DNA from: an uncultured Gemmatimonadota bacterium
GTDB taxonomy: Bacteria > Gemmatimonadota > Gemmatimonadetes > Gemmatimonadales > GWC2-71-9
Assembly: GCA_946480845.1 (NCBI GenBank)
Contig: CAMLLJ010000019.1
Span: 1 to 20,536, forward strand
Direction: 5' to 3'
DNA length: 20,536 bases
Of this stretch, positions 6,811-14,976 are shown in pieces. The first letter of the stretch is position 1. The number at the start of each line of letters is the position of its first letter. The notes beneath the pieces are model-generated. The model was not told the origin of the DNA. It saw only the letters and a program-made list of their open reading frames with translations, and made no database searches. The position numbers were made by a program, and so were the translations under genes.

Positions 6811-8418
6811 CTAGTTCTTCGCGGAACAGCCCCGGAGCACCCGCTTCGGGGCCGGATGGTTGGGGAAGAGCTCGCGAGCCGGCAGTCCGTGCTCGCGGGC
6901 TCTTTCGCATCGCGGGCGGCCGTCGGGACGCGAGGCCAGGAGGATGTGCAGCCGGTAGCTGCCGGGATCGATGCGCGATGCCCACCGGAGCGCGCTCCGG
7001 CTTTCGCCGTCACCGGCGACGAGGATGCTGGCCACCTGCATCGTGCTCCTCAGCGCGAACGCCGCGCCGGCCACCGCCACGGCCAGGGCGACCGCGCGAA
7101 CCGGGATCGCCGCCGGAAACGACGCCACCTGCCGCGGCGGCGGAAGCAGCGCGCCGAGCAGTGTCCAGACGAGGAAGACCGGCGCGGGCAGCAGCATGAC
7201 CGCGTCGAAGGTTCCCACCACCGCGGCCACGACGAGGGTCGCGACCAGCGTGAGGCCGGCGAGGCCCTCGGTCGCGCGGCCCCGCTCGCGCGAGCGCCGC
7301 CAGCCGAGGAACATCATCACGCCCGCCGCGCCCCAGAGGAGCGCCAGCGCCGGAACGCCGCGCTCGGCGAGCACCGCCATCCAGTCGCTGCTGGGCCACG
7401 GGTTGGTCGGGATCGGGTCGCCGGCGTCGAACGCGGGGTCGCCGGGCGTGGTGTATCGCGGGTACGCGAGCGGCCAGTTGCCCGGGCCCACGCCGAGAAG
7501 CGGATCGTCCGCGGCCATGCGGAGCGTGTTGCGGTACTGGATGATCCGCCCCCGCCCGCTGCCTTCACGGAAGTTGGCGACGCCGACCAGCGACTCGAGG
7601 TAGGGACTGTCCGAGCGCCAGTCGAGCGCGTTGGGTATCGCGAGGGCGCCGACGACGCCGAGCAGCCCTGCGGCACCCAGCGCGGCCAGGCGCCGGCGGA
7701 TTCGCGGATCACGCCAGAGCCCGTTCACCACGATCCCCTCGACCAGGAGGAACACGAGCCCGGCCGTGACGGCCAGCCAGGCGGCGCGCGAGCGCGAGAG
7801 CAGCAGCGCGGCCGCCGAGAGGAGGATGGCGGCGCTCCCGAGGAACGGGGCGGGTCGTGCGCGCGAGTCGAGCGTGAGGAAGGCGATCAGCGGAATGGCC
7901 AGCGCGGTGAGGTGCGCCATGAAGTTGCGGTTGCCGAAGGTGCCGCCGGGCGCGCGCCGTGCCGATTCGAGGGGCAGCTCCGCCCCGTAGGCCTGGAGCA
8001 GCCCGCTCACGGCGCCCAGTACCGCGGCGAACGCCACGACGGCGAGCAGCGGCCGGACGAGGCCCGCGCGCGCCAGCGCGCGAGCCGTCCAGAACAGCGC
8101 CAGACCCGCCCAGGTGACCCCGGCGGCGCGCAACGCGAGCCAGTGATTGGGCGCGAGCAGCGCGGACACCAGGGTGAGCGCGCCGTACCCGAGGAGCAGC
8201 AGGTCCACCGTCGCGAGCGGCAGCCGACGCGCACCGCGCACCGCGAGGAACGCGGCACCGAAGGCGGCGAGGTGGAGGACCAGCTCCTTGGGGACCTGGT
8301 AGCGGTCGAGGTCGAACAGCGGCCCCGGCACGGCGACGAGCACGACGAGCACCGCTCCGAGCTGGAGCACGCGGCGGGCGGCGCGGAGCGGTTCCGCCGC
8401 CGTCTCTGGGAGTGGCAT
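6811..8418 (-). CDS. O-antigen ligase (Wzy/WaaL-like) integral membrane protein
   Basis: The 535-residue protein is mostly hydrophobic, with roughly ten or more membrane helices. Wzy_C/O-antigen-ligase-type signatures are visible: GTFGNRNFMAH from residue 159, SRSRAAWLA near 206 and GVGPGNW from 309, the latter at the start of the large periplasmic loop. The C-terminal 75 residues (ASRIDPGSYRLHILLA and a Cys/Arg-rich end) look like a short helical, TPR-like tail. Such proteins join or polymerise undecaprenyl-linked glycans on the outer face of the inner membrane. The start is the ATG at 8418, since the reading frame above it lies over the YceI gene on the other strand and has no family similarity. 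The ribosome-binding site is poor (GGGGG upstream). No glycosyltransferase or flippase is nearby, so the substrate glycan cannot be named. Confidence 0.82.
   Translation of the reverse strand: MPLPETAAEPLRAARRVLQLGAVLVVLVAVPGPLFDLDRYQVPKELVLHLAAFGAAFLAVRGARRLPLATVDLLLLGYGALTLVSALLAPNHWLALRAAGVTWAGLALFWTARALARAGLVRPLLAVVAFAAVLGAVSGLLQAYGAELPLESARRAPGGTFGNRNFMAHLTALAIPLIAFLTLDSRARPAPFLGSAAILLSAAALLLSRSRAAWLAVTAGLVFLLVEGIVVNGLWRDPRIRRRLAALGAAGLLGVVGALAIPNALDWRSDSPYLESLVGVANFREGSGRGRIIQYRNTLRMAADDPLLGVGPGNWPLAYPRYTTPGDPAFDAGDPIPTNPWPSSDWMAVLAERGVPALALLWGAAGVMMFLGWRRSRERGRATEGLAGLTLVATLVVAAVVGTFDAVMLLPAPVFLVWTLLGALLPPPRQVASFPAAIPVRAVALAVAVAGAAFALRSTMQVASILVAGDGESRSALRWASRIDPGSYRLHILLASRPDGRPRCERAREHGLPARELFPNHPAPKRVLRGCSAKN
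6829..6852. terminator. Weak hairpin at a convergent gene junction
   Basis: GCCCCG (6829-6834) and CGGGGC (6847-6852) form a 6-bp stem with a 12-nt loop. It lies inside the 3' end of the minus-strand membrane-protein gene and 23 nt past the stop of the plus-strand propeller gene. Neither strand has a T tract after it, so a terminator role is only possible. Confidence 0.2.
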
Positions 8419-8517
8419 TGCCCCCAAGATAGCCGCAACAAACCCGCCGTGCCGCGCGTATGTACCGCAGGTGCCGCAAGGCCTGCCCTGCCCCCCGTAC
8501 CGGGAGAACCAGAAGTC

Positions 8518-9132
8518 GTGTATGCACTTGCAATGATCGCGCTGGGAGCCGTTGCTTCCGCGTCCGCCATCATGCCCGCGGCACCGGCCGGACACGGTGC
8601 GTCCGCCGACACCGTGGCCACCTACCGCATCGACGTCGGCCATTCCGACATCAGCTTCCGCATCCGGCACCTCATGAGCCGGACTCGCGGGACGTTCAAT
8701 GAGTGGGCCGGCACCATCACGGCCGATCCCGCCGACTGGTCCACCGGCAAGGTCGAAGTGACCATCCAGGCGGCGAGCATCGACACGCGGCACGAGCGCC
8801 GCGATGCCGACCTCCGCTCGGATAACTTCCTCGACGTCGAAACCTTCCCCACGATCACCTTCAGGAGCACCGGGGTCGAGGTCACCGGCACCACCATCGC
8901 GATCACCGGCGACCTGACCATTCGCGACGTGACGCGTCCCGTGGTGCTGCACGGCGAGTTCCTGGGCGCCACCGGCAAGGGCACGCCGCGCGAGCGCATC
9001 GGGTTCGAGGCGGCCACGACCATCAACCGGCTCGACTACGGCGTGAAGTGGAACCGGGCGCTCGAGGGCGGAGGTGTGCTCCTGGGCGACGAACTGGAGA
9101 TCAGCATCGGGATCGAAGCCGTCCGGATGTGA
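8518..9132 (+). CDS. YceI-family secreted lipid-binding-like protein
   Basis: A mature domain of about 170 residues has YceI hallmarks: TYRIDVGHSDISFRIRHLMS at the start, then SIDTRHERRDADLRS, NFLDVETFPTITFRST, LTIRDVTRPVVLHGEF and a closing NRLDYGVKWNRALEGGG. YceI proteins are extended beta-barrels (lipocalin-like) that bind polyisoprenoid chains, usually in the periplasm. A hydrophobic N-terminal leader supports export, although it lacks the usual basic residues. The start is uncertain. GTG at 8518 (204 residues) has GGGAG at 8502-8506, 11 nt upstream. ATG at 8533 (199 residues) has none. The gene is divergent from the ligase-like gene, with about 100 nt between them that must hold both promoters; I could not pick convincing -35/-10 pairs there. 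A strong terminator follows at 9151. Confidence 0.85.
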   Translation: MYALAMIALGAVASASAIMPAAPAGHGASADTVATYRIDVGHSDISFRIRHLMSRTRGTFNEWAGTITADPADWSTGKVEVTIQAASIDTRHERRDADLRSDNFLDVETFPTITFRSTGVEVTGTTIAITGDLTIRDVTRPVVLHGEFLGATGKGTPRERIGFEAATTINRLDYGVKWNRALEGGGVLLGDELEISIGIEAVRM

Positions 9133-9150
9133 CCCTCCCCACGGCAGGAC

Positions 9151-9190
9151 GCCCGGGCACCGCGTAATGTGGTGTCCGGGCATCTTCTTT
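9151..9190 (+). terminator. Intrinsic terminator after the YceI gene
   Basis: GCCCGGGCACC (9151-9161) pairs with GGTGTCCGGGC (9171-9181), giving an 11-bp stem with one G-U pair and a 9-nt loop. It is followed directly by the T-rich stretch ATCTTCTTT. It starts 18 nt after the YceI stop codon and ends 31 nt before the next start, so it separates the two transcription units. It is the best terminator in the window. Confidence 0.75.
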
Positions 9191-9221
9191 ATTGGCAACC
9201 GGTTACCTCTGGAGGCGTGGC

Positions 9222-10883
9222 ATGCGTCGTTGTGGAGTCGTGCTCCTGGTCCTTGCGGCCGCCTGCGGCGGCGTGAACGATGCGGAGATCTCCGAAGCGA
9301 TTACCGGCGCGCTCGCACCGAAGGAGCCGCCGGCATACATCAGGGACGGCGCGTGGCAGCTCCTGCGTGACGCCTACGCCGACCGCGCGCATGCGCCGCT
9401 CTGGCTGGACGCGTCGCGGCCGCACGGCGATGCACGAGCGCTGGTGGACGCCGTGGTCGACGCGGAATCGGAGGGGCTCCGGATCGGGGAATACGACCTC
9501 GCCGGATTGCAGGGCGCGCTCGACCGCGCGTATGGCGACGCAAAGGCGAAGGACGCAGCGTCCGCCCTCGCCGAGCTGGATCTGCGCCTCACCAACCTCT
9601 TCGTGAGCTACGGCCGCGACCTCCTCGCAGGCCGGCTCGATCCCGCCAGGGTAGACCGTGACTGGTACATCCGCACCCGCCGTGCGGCAGCCGACAGCGC
9701 GCTGCGGACGGCGCTTCGGAGCGACGACCTCACGGCCTCGCTGCGGGAGCTTGCGCCCGAACGGCCGGACTACGACGCGCTGGTCTCCGAGCTGAAGCGC
9801 CTCCGCGCCGTCGAGGCGGCCGGCGGCTGGCCCAAGGTCTCCGGTCCCATTGCGACCGGGGCGTCGGGTCCCGAAGTGACCGCACTCCGCGCCCGGCTCG
9901 CCGCCTCGGGCGACCTCGATTCCTCGGCGATGCAGTCGCCCGGCTTCGATGCGCCGCTCGCCGACGCGGTGGCGAAGTTCCGGGTCCGGCACGGCCTGCC
10001 GGCGGACGGCGCGCTCGACGCTGCGGCCGTCACGGCGCTCAACGTGCCGGCGTCCCGCCGGATCCAGCAGCTCGAGCTCAACCTGGAGCGGCTGCGCTGG
10101 CTGCCGCGCGAGTTCGGCGATCGCTACGTCATGGTGAACGTGCCCGACTTCCAGCTCTACGCCTACGACGGCGGGAGGCAGGTCTTCGACATGCGGGTGG
10201 TGGTCGGCGAGGAGTACGACCAGGAGACGCCGGTGTTTGCCGACACGCTCACCTACGTCGAGTTCCGGCCGTACTGGAACGTGCCGCGCAGCATCGTCGT
10301 CGAGGAGATCGCGCCCAGGGTGCGCGAGCGCGAAACGTTCCTGCAGGCCAATCGCTACGAAGTCGTCCCCGCCTCAGGCAAGGCCGAGCCGGTGGACCCG
10401 GGCTCGGTGGACTGGGACGATGTCGAGTCGAAGGACTTCCCCTACCGCATCCGCCAGACTCCCGGTCCCGGGAACGCGCTCGGCCTGGTCAAGTTCATGT
10501 TCCCGAACCGGTTCGACATCTACATGCACGACACCCCCGCCACCCACCTCTTCCACGAGCACCGGCGTGCGTTCAGCCATGGGTGCATCCGGCTCGAGCA
10601 TCCCGACCGCTTCGCCGAGTTCGTGCTCGCAGGCCAGCCCGAAGGGGCGGCGGCCCGGATCCACGACCTCATGAACGACGGGGACATGAAGCAGGTCCGG
10701 GTAAAAAGGCCGCTACCGGTCTACATTCTGTACCTGACCGCCTTCATGCAGGACGGCCGCGTGCAGTACCGGGACGACGTCTACGGGACGGACAAGCGCG
10801 CACTCGGCCGGATCGGTAAGCCGACCTCGCCCGCGGTGGTGTCCGCCCTCCGCGAGCGGCTGGCCGAGCTCATGAAGGGGTAG
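9222..10883 (+). CDS. L,D-transpeptidase (YcbB-like) lipoprotein with peptidoglycan-binding domain
   Basis: The 553-residue protein begins with a lipoprotein signal (lipobox AAAC, Cys15). Domains in order are an N-terminal YcbB-type scaffold region (about 35-200, including APLWLD), a peptidoglycan-binding domain 1 helical unit (about 207-273), and the YkuD catalytic domain (about 300-470). The catalytic domain contains the SHGCIR signature with catalytic Cys455 and His453. YkuD enzymes form 3-3 crosslinks in peptidoglycan or attach lipoproteins to it, and resist most beta-lactams other than penems. GGAGG at 9211-9215, 6 nt before ATG 9222, fixes the start against the in-frame TTG at 9192. The C-terminal 80 residues (PVYILYLTAF, then a charged tail) match the YcbB subfamily layout. 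The acyltransferase gene starts 34 nt downstream, so the two are probably cotranscribed. Confidence 0.93.
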   Translation: MRRCGVVLLVLAAACGGVNDAEISEAITGALAPKEPPAYIRDGAWQLLRDAYADRAHAPLWLDASRPHGDARALVDAVVDAESEGLRIGEYDLAGLQGALDRAYGDAKAKDAASALAELDLRLTNLFVSYGRDLLAGRLDPARVDRDWYIRTRRAAADSALRTALRSDDLTASLRELAPERPDYDALVSELKRLRAVEAAGGWPKVSGPIATGASGPEVTALRARLAASGDLDSSAMQSPGFDAPLADAVAKFRVRHGLPADGALDAAAVTALNVPASRRIQQLELNLERLRWLPREFGDRYVMVNVPDFQLYAYDGGRQVFDMRVVVGEEYDQETPVFADTLTYVEFRPYWNVPRSIVVEEIAPRVRERETFLQANRYEVVPASGKAEPVDPGSVDWDDVESKDFPYRIRQTPGPGNALGLVKFMFPNRFDIYMHDTPATHLFHEHRRAFSHGCIRLEHPDRFAEFVLAGQPEGAAARIHDLMNDGDMKQVRVKRPLPVYILYLTAFMQDGRVQYRDDVYGTDKRALGRIGKPTSPAVVSALRERLAELMKG

Positions 10884-10917
10884 CAGCGCAGGCCGCCTCC
10901 GACCCTGTCGAGCAGAC

Positions 10918-12228
10918 ATGTGGCTTCACCCGTGGGTCCATCGGGTCTCGCGGGCCGCCGCCGGCATCTATTACCGGATGTCCACGGCCGGCCCGCGCGT
11001 GCCCCGGCGCGGGCCCGTGCTGCTGGTCGCCAACCACCCCAACGCGATGCTCGATCCGGTGCTCGTGGCCGCAGCGGCCCGGCGGCCGGTGCGGTTCCTC
11101 GCCAAGGCGCCGCTGTTCGCCATCCCGGTCGTGGGGGCGCTCGTGCGCGCCGCGGGTTCCATCCCCGTCTACCGCCAGCAGGACGACAAGTCGCTGACCG
11201 GCAGGAATGCCGACTCGCTGCGTGCCGCCCAGGAGGCGCTCGCGGCCGGCAGCGCGATCGCGCTCTTCCCCGAGGGGATCAGCCACGACGAGCCGGCGCT
11301 CTCCCCGCTCAAGACCGGCGCGGCCCGGATCGCGCTCGGCGCCGCCGCGCTGGCTGGTGTGCCGGCACCGGTGATCCCCGTGGGCATCGTGCTGCGCGAG
11401 AAGGAGACGTTCCGGTCCGAGGCGCTGGTCATCACCGGCGAGCCGGTGCGGTGGGACGACCTCGCCGGCCGCGGCGCGGACGACGTGGAGGCGGCGCGCG
11501 AGCTCACCGTCCGGCTCGACGCGGCGATCCGTGATGTGACCGTCAACCTCGAGCACTGGTCCGACCGTCCCATCGTCGAGTGCGCCGAGGCGATCTGGGC
11601 GGCCAAGTACGGCGTGTCGCGGGACGGCGCCGAGCGGGTCGAGCGGCTGCGCGTGGCCACCGACCTGTTGTACCGCATCCGCCGGGATCCCCGCTCGGGC
11701 TACGTCGGACTGGTGGCTGCCGTCACGCGCCACGCACGGTCCCTCCGCCGCCTGGGCCTCGGGCCGGGAGACCTCGACGCGGATCTCGGGAACGAGGCCG
11801 CGCTCTGGTGGTCACTCCGGAGGATCCCGCTGTTCCTGGCACCGGCCGTGGTCGTGGGCGCGGCAGGATGGCTGCTCTGGTGGCCCCCGTACCGGCTGAC
11901 GGGCTTCGTTGCCGAGCAGGTGCCGGGCGGCAGGGACGTGCGGTCCACCTGGAAGCTGTTCGGGGGGCTGGTGATCTACCTGGCCTGGCTCGCACTGCTG
12001 GCCTGGCTCGTGGCCGGCCGCGGGGCCGGAGCGGTCGCCGCCGTGCTCATCGGCGCGCCGGCGCTGGGACTTGCCGGCCTCTGGATCCGCGAGCGCTGGC
12101 GCGAAGCATGGCTCGACGTGCGGCGCTTCTTCCTTCTCCGCCAGCGCCCCTACCTCCTCAAGGACCTGCGCCGCCGCCAGCACGAGATCGCCGAGCGGCT
12201 CGACGCCCTCTTCGTGACGCCGGGCTGA
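10918..12228 (+). CDS. PlsC-type 1-acyltransferase related to glycerol-3-phosphate/DHAP acyltransferases
   Basis: The 436-residue protein has an N-terminal acyltransferase domain (about residues 1-230). The active-site block is NHPNAMLDP (His40, Asp46), which has five rather than the usual four residues between His and Asp. The second key block is LFPEGISHDEPALSPLKTG (FPEG at 117-120). These resemble, from memory, the yeast Gat/Sct1-type block with HANQF.DP and FPEGGSHD, so acylation of glycerol-3-phosphate or dihydroxyacetone phosphate is likely. After a helical linker there are membrane segments near 300-320 and two or three between about 345 and 390, then a basic C-terminal tail. The protein would act at the cytoplasmic membrane face in phospholipid or ether-lipid synthesis. 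The ATG at 10918 lacks a strong ribosome-binding site; reading through from the transpeptidase gene 34 nt upstream is likely. Confidence 0.85.
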   Translation: MWLHPWVHRVSRAAAGIYYRMSTAGPRVPRRGPVLLVANHPNAMLDPVLVAAAARRPVRFLAKAPLFAIPVVGALVRAAGSIPVYRQQDDKSLTGRNADSLRAAQEALAAGSAIALFPEGISHDEPALSPLKTGAARIALGAAALAGVPAPVIPVGIVLREKETFRSEALVITGEPVRWDDLAGRGADDVEAARELTVRLDAAIRDVTVNLEHWSDRPIVECAEAIWAAKYGVSRDGAERVERLRVATDLLYRIRRDPRSGYVGLVAAVTRHARSLRRLGLGPGDLDADLGNEAALWWSLRRIPLFLAPAVVVGAAGWLLWWPPYRLTGFVAEQVPGGRDVRSTWKLFGGLVIYLAWLALLAWLVAGRGAGAVAAVLIGAPALGLAGLWIRERWREAWLDVRRFFLLRQRPYLLKDLRRRQHEIAERLDALFVTPG

Positions 12229-12267
12229 GCCCGGGCCGAAGTGGTCGAAAATCACCGCGCGGTCTGC

Positions 12268-12294
12268 GGTGCCGGGTGTAGCGTCAGGCACCCG
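12268..12294. other. Small hairpins in the leader of the plus-strand cyanophycin synthetase
   Basis: The 105-nt gap between the acyltransferase and the synthetase holds two mutually exclusive 6-bp stems: GGTGCC (12268-12273) with GGCACC (12287-12292), or CGGGTG (12273-12278) with CACCCG (12289-12294). No T tract and no convincing promoter are visible. It may be chance structure in GC-rich sequence. Confidence 0.2.
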
Positions 12295-12333
12295 ATTCGG
12301 AAGGTCTCCAGCCGCATTCCAGCGGACATCCCC

Positions 12334-14976
12334 ATGCCAGCAACCGCCCTGCTCATCGACCCCGCCCAGCTCGAGGCGGCGAGGCTCCGCGCCCTGCGCG
12401 GCCCCAACGTCTGGAGCCTCGAGCGCGTCATCGCCTGCGACGTGCGCGTCGGCACGCTCGAGGCGGTCACCACGGCGGACGTCCCCGGCTTCGCGGATCG
12501 CCTGCGCGATGCGCTGCCCTCGCTGGTCGAGCATCCCTGCTCGCTGGGCGAGCCGGGCGGCTTCCTCAAGCGCATGGCATCCGGCACCGGGTGGCCGCAC
12601 GTGCTGGAGCACGTCGCGCTCGAGCTGCAGTCACTGGCGGGGAGCGACGTGGCCTTCGGCCGCGTGGTGCCGACCGGGGATCCCGGGACCGTCTGCGTCG
12701 TGGTGGCCTACGAAGAGGAGGAGGTGGGACTGGAAGCCATGCGCTCGGCGGTGGCACTGGTGCGCGCCTGCCTCGCGGGCGAGGACTTCCCCGTGGCGCC
12801 GGTGCTCGAGCACCTCCGCGACCTGCATGCGTCGCTCCGGCTCGGCCCGTCTACCGCGGCCATCGTCGAGGAGGCGCAGCGCCGGGGCATCCCGGTCCGG
12901 CGGCTCAACACCGGCTCGTTCATCCAGCTCGGGCTTGGCCGCCAGCTTCGCCGCATTCGCGCCACGATGAGCGACCACACCAGCATCATCGGCGTCGAGA
13001 TCGCGCAGGACAAGGACCTCACCAAGCGGGTGCTCCAGAACATCGGGCTGGCGGTGCCCGCGGGCTCGGTCGCGCGCAACGTGGAGGAAGCGCTCGCCAT
13101 CGCCGGCGAGATCGGGTACCCGGTCATCCTCAAGCCGCAGGACGGGAACCAGGGGAGGGGCATCTCGCCGTGCCTCGAGTCGCCGGCCGCACTGCGCGGG
13201 GCGTGGGCGGGGTCGGCCGAGCTCTCGCGCAGCGTGGTGGTGGAGCGGCATGTCCCGGGGGCGGACCACCGCGTGCTCGTGGTGAGCGGCAAGGTGGTGG
13301 CGGTGGCAGAGCGGGTGCCAGCGCATGTCACGGGCGATGGGACCCACACGGTCCGGCAGCTGATCGAGGAGGCCAACGCCGATCCGCGCCGGGGGGACGG
13401 GCACACGCAGGTGCTGACCCGCCTGCCTGCCGACGCCGCGACCGCGACGTTCCTCGCCAGCACCGGCCGCAACTTCGAGACGGTCCCCGACGCCGGGGAG
13501 CGCATCCTGCTCCGCGCCACGGCCAACCTTTCCACCGGCGGCACGTCGATCGACCGGACCGACGAGATCCACCCGGACAACGTCACGGCCTGCGAGCTGG
13601 CGGCGGGCGTTGTGGGCCTCGACATCGCGGGGCTTGACGTGATGACGCCCGACATCTCCGTCCCCTTCCACGAGAACGGGGCCGTCATCATCGAGGTGAA
13701 CGCCGCGCCCGGCATCCGCATGCACCTGAGCCCCGCGGAAGGGAAGCCGCGCAACGTGGCCGCGCCGATCGTGGACATGCTGTACCCGGCCGGGGCCCGG
13801 ACCGCCATCCCGGTCATCGCGGTCACCGGGACCAACGGCAAGACCACCACGACGCGGCTCATCGCGCACCTGTTCCGCCACACCGGGCGCGTGGTGGGCT
13901 TCACCACCACCGACGGCGTGTACCTGCAAAGCCGGCTCGTCGCGGCCGGCGACATGACCGGGCCGTTCGCGGCCAACATCGTCCTGTCCAATCCGATCGT
14001 CGAGGTCGCCGTGCTGGAGACCGCGCGCGGCGGCATCCTCCGCTCCGGGCTCGGCTTCGACGAGTGCGACGTCGGCATCGTGCTCAACGTGAGCGCCGAT
14101 CACCTCGGCGCGCACGGGATCCACACCCTCGAGGACCTGGCGCAGATCAAGGGCGTGGTGCCGGCCGTGGTGCGCCGGCGCGGGCACGCGGTGCTCAATG
14201 CCGACGATCCGCTGGTCCTCGCCATGGCGTCGCGGAGCGGCGGCGACGTGGTGCTCTTCTCGACGCATCCGCCGGCCGCCAGCCCGGCGGTCGCCGCCCA
14301 CGTCGCGGACGGGGGGACGGCGGCCTGCATCGAGCAGGGGGCGTTCGTGATCCGGCGCGGGCGCCTGCGGATTCCCATCGCCGATGTGTCCGAGGTGCCG
14401 CTCACCATCGGGGGCGCGGCGCAGTTCCAGTTCGGCAACATCCTCGCGGCCGCGGCCGCCGCCTACGTGCAGGGGATGCGCTACGAGGACATCCGCGCCG
14501 GCCTGCTGTCGTTCTTCCCCTCGCCGGCGCTCACGCCGGGCCGCCTCAACCTGCTCCGGGTGCGCCAGGGCCATGTGCTCGTGGACTACGCGCACAATGC
14601 CGCAGCGCTCGAGGGGCTGATGGACCTGGCCGGCCGGATCGACGCGGCGCGGCGCATCGGCATCCTGGCCGGCCCCGGTGACCGCCGCGACCAGGACCTC
14701 CGCGCCCTCGGCCGCCATGCCGCGATGCTCGACTACGCGATCCTCAAGGAGGACGACGACCTGCGCGGCCGCCGGCCGGGCGAGACCGCGGCGCTGATCA
14801 GGGAAGGCCTGGTAGAGGGCGGGATGGCGCCGGACCGCATCGCCGAGGTGCCGAGGGAGCTGGAGGCGGTTGCGCGCGGACTGGCGATGATGGAGGAGCA
14901 CGACCTGCTGGTGATCATCGCGGTGGACGTGCCGGCGGTGCTGGAGCAGCTGCGCCCGCTCTATTCCAGTCTCTGA
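12334..14976 (+). CDS. cphA: Cyanophycin synthetase, copy 1
   Basis: The 880-residue length matches CphA1. Known CphA enzymes extend cyanophycin using an ATP-grasp domain that adds Asp to the backbone and a Mur-ligase-like domain that adds Arg to each Asp side chain. Visible here are an N domain (RGPNVWSLE at about 22-30; HVLEH at 89-93, the HxxEH pattern reported for the primer-making hydrolase site in some synthetases), an ATP-grasp domain (VILKPQDGNQGRGIS with Lys267, VIIEVNAAPGIRMH) and a Mur domain with an intact P-loop GTNGKTT (499-505), ETARGGILR and DYAHNAAALEGL. ATG 12334 is preferred over an in-frame GTG at 12241 because homology starts about 20 residues later; the ribosome-binding site is weak. 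It is transcribed towards the second cyanophycin operon, and its last 16 nt overlap the convergent Mur-ligase gene. A related polymer instead of Asp/Arg cannot be excluded. Confidence 0.9.
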   Translation: MPATALLIDPAQLEAARLRALRGPNVWSLERVIACDVRVGTLEAVTTADVPGFADRLRDALPSLVEHPCSLGEPGGFLKRMASGTGWPHVLEHVALELQSLAGSDVAFGRVVPTGDPGTVCVVVAYEEEEVGLEAMRSAVALVRACLAGEDFPVAPVLEHLRDLHASLRLGPSTAAIVEEAQRRGIPVRRLNTGSFIQLGLGRQLRRIRATMSDHTSIIGVEIAQDKDLTKRVLQNIGLAVPAGSVARNVEEALAIAGEIGYPVILKPQDGNQGRGISPCLESPAALRGAWAGSAELSRSVVVERHVPGADHRVLVVSGKVVAVAERVPAHVTGDGTHTVRQLIEEANADPRRGDGHTQVLTRLPADAATATFLASTGRNFETVPDAGERILLRATANLSTGGTSIDRTDEIHPDNVTACELAAGVVGLDIAGLDVMTPDISVPFHENGAVIIEVNAAPGIRMHLSPAEGKPRNVAAPIVDMLYPAGARTAIPVIAVTGTNGKTTTTRLIAHLFRHTGRVVGFTTTDGVYLQSRLVAAGDMTGPFAANIVLSNPIVEVAVLETARGGILRSGLGFDECDVGIVLNVSADHLGAHGIHTLEDLAQIKGVVPAVVRRRGHAVLNADDPLVLAMASRSGGDVVLFSTHPPAASPAVAAHVADGGTAACIEQGAFVIRRGRLRIPIADVSEVPLTIGGAAQFQFGNILAAAAAAYVQGMRYEDIRAGLLSFFPSPALTPGRLNLLRVRQGHVLVDYAHNAAALEGLMDLAGRIDAARRIGILAGPGDRRDQDLRALGRHAAMLDYAILKEDDDLRGRRPGETAALIREGLVEGGMAPDRIAEVPRELEAVARGLAMMEEHDLLVIIAVDVPAVLEQLRPLYSSL

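Noticed and set aside
8419..9198. In-frame upstream extension of the O-antigen-ligase-like gene
   Set aside because: The extra 260 codons lie antisense to the YceI gene and show no membrane or ligase character; the ATG at 8418 begins the hydrophobic protein.
12229..12333. Riboswitch or attenuator before the plus-strand synthetase
   Set aside because: Only short alternative 6-bp stems were found, without a T tract, leader peptide or recognisable aptamer core.
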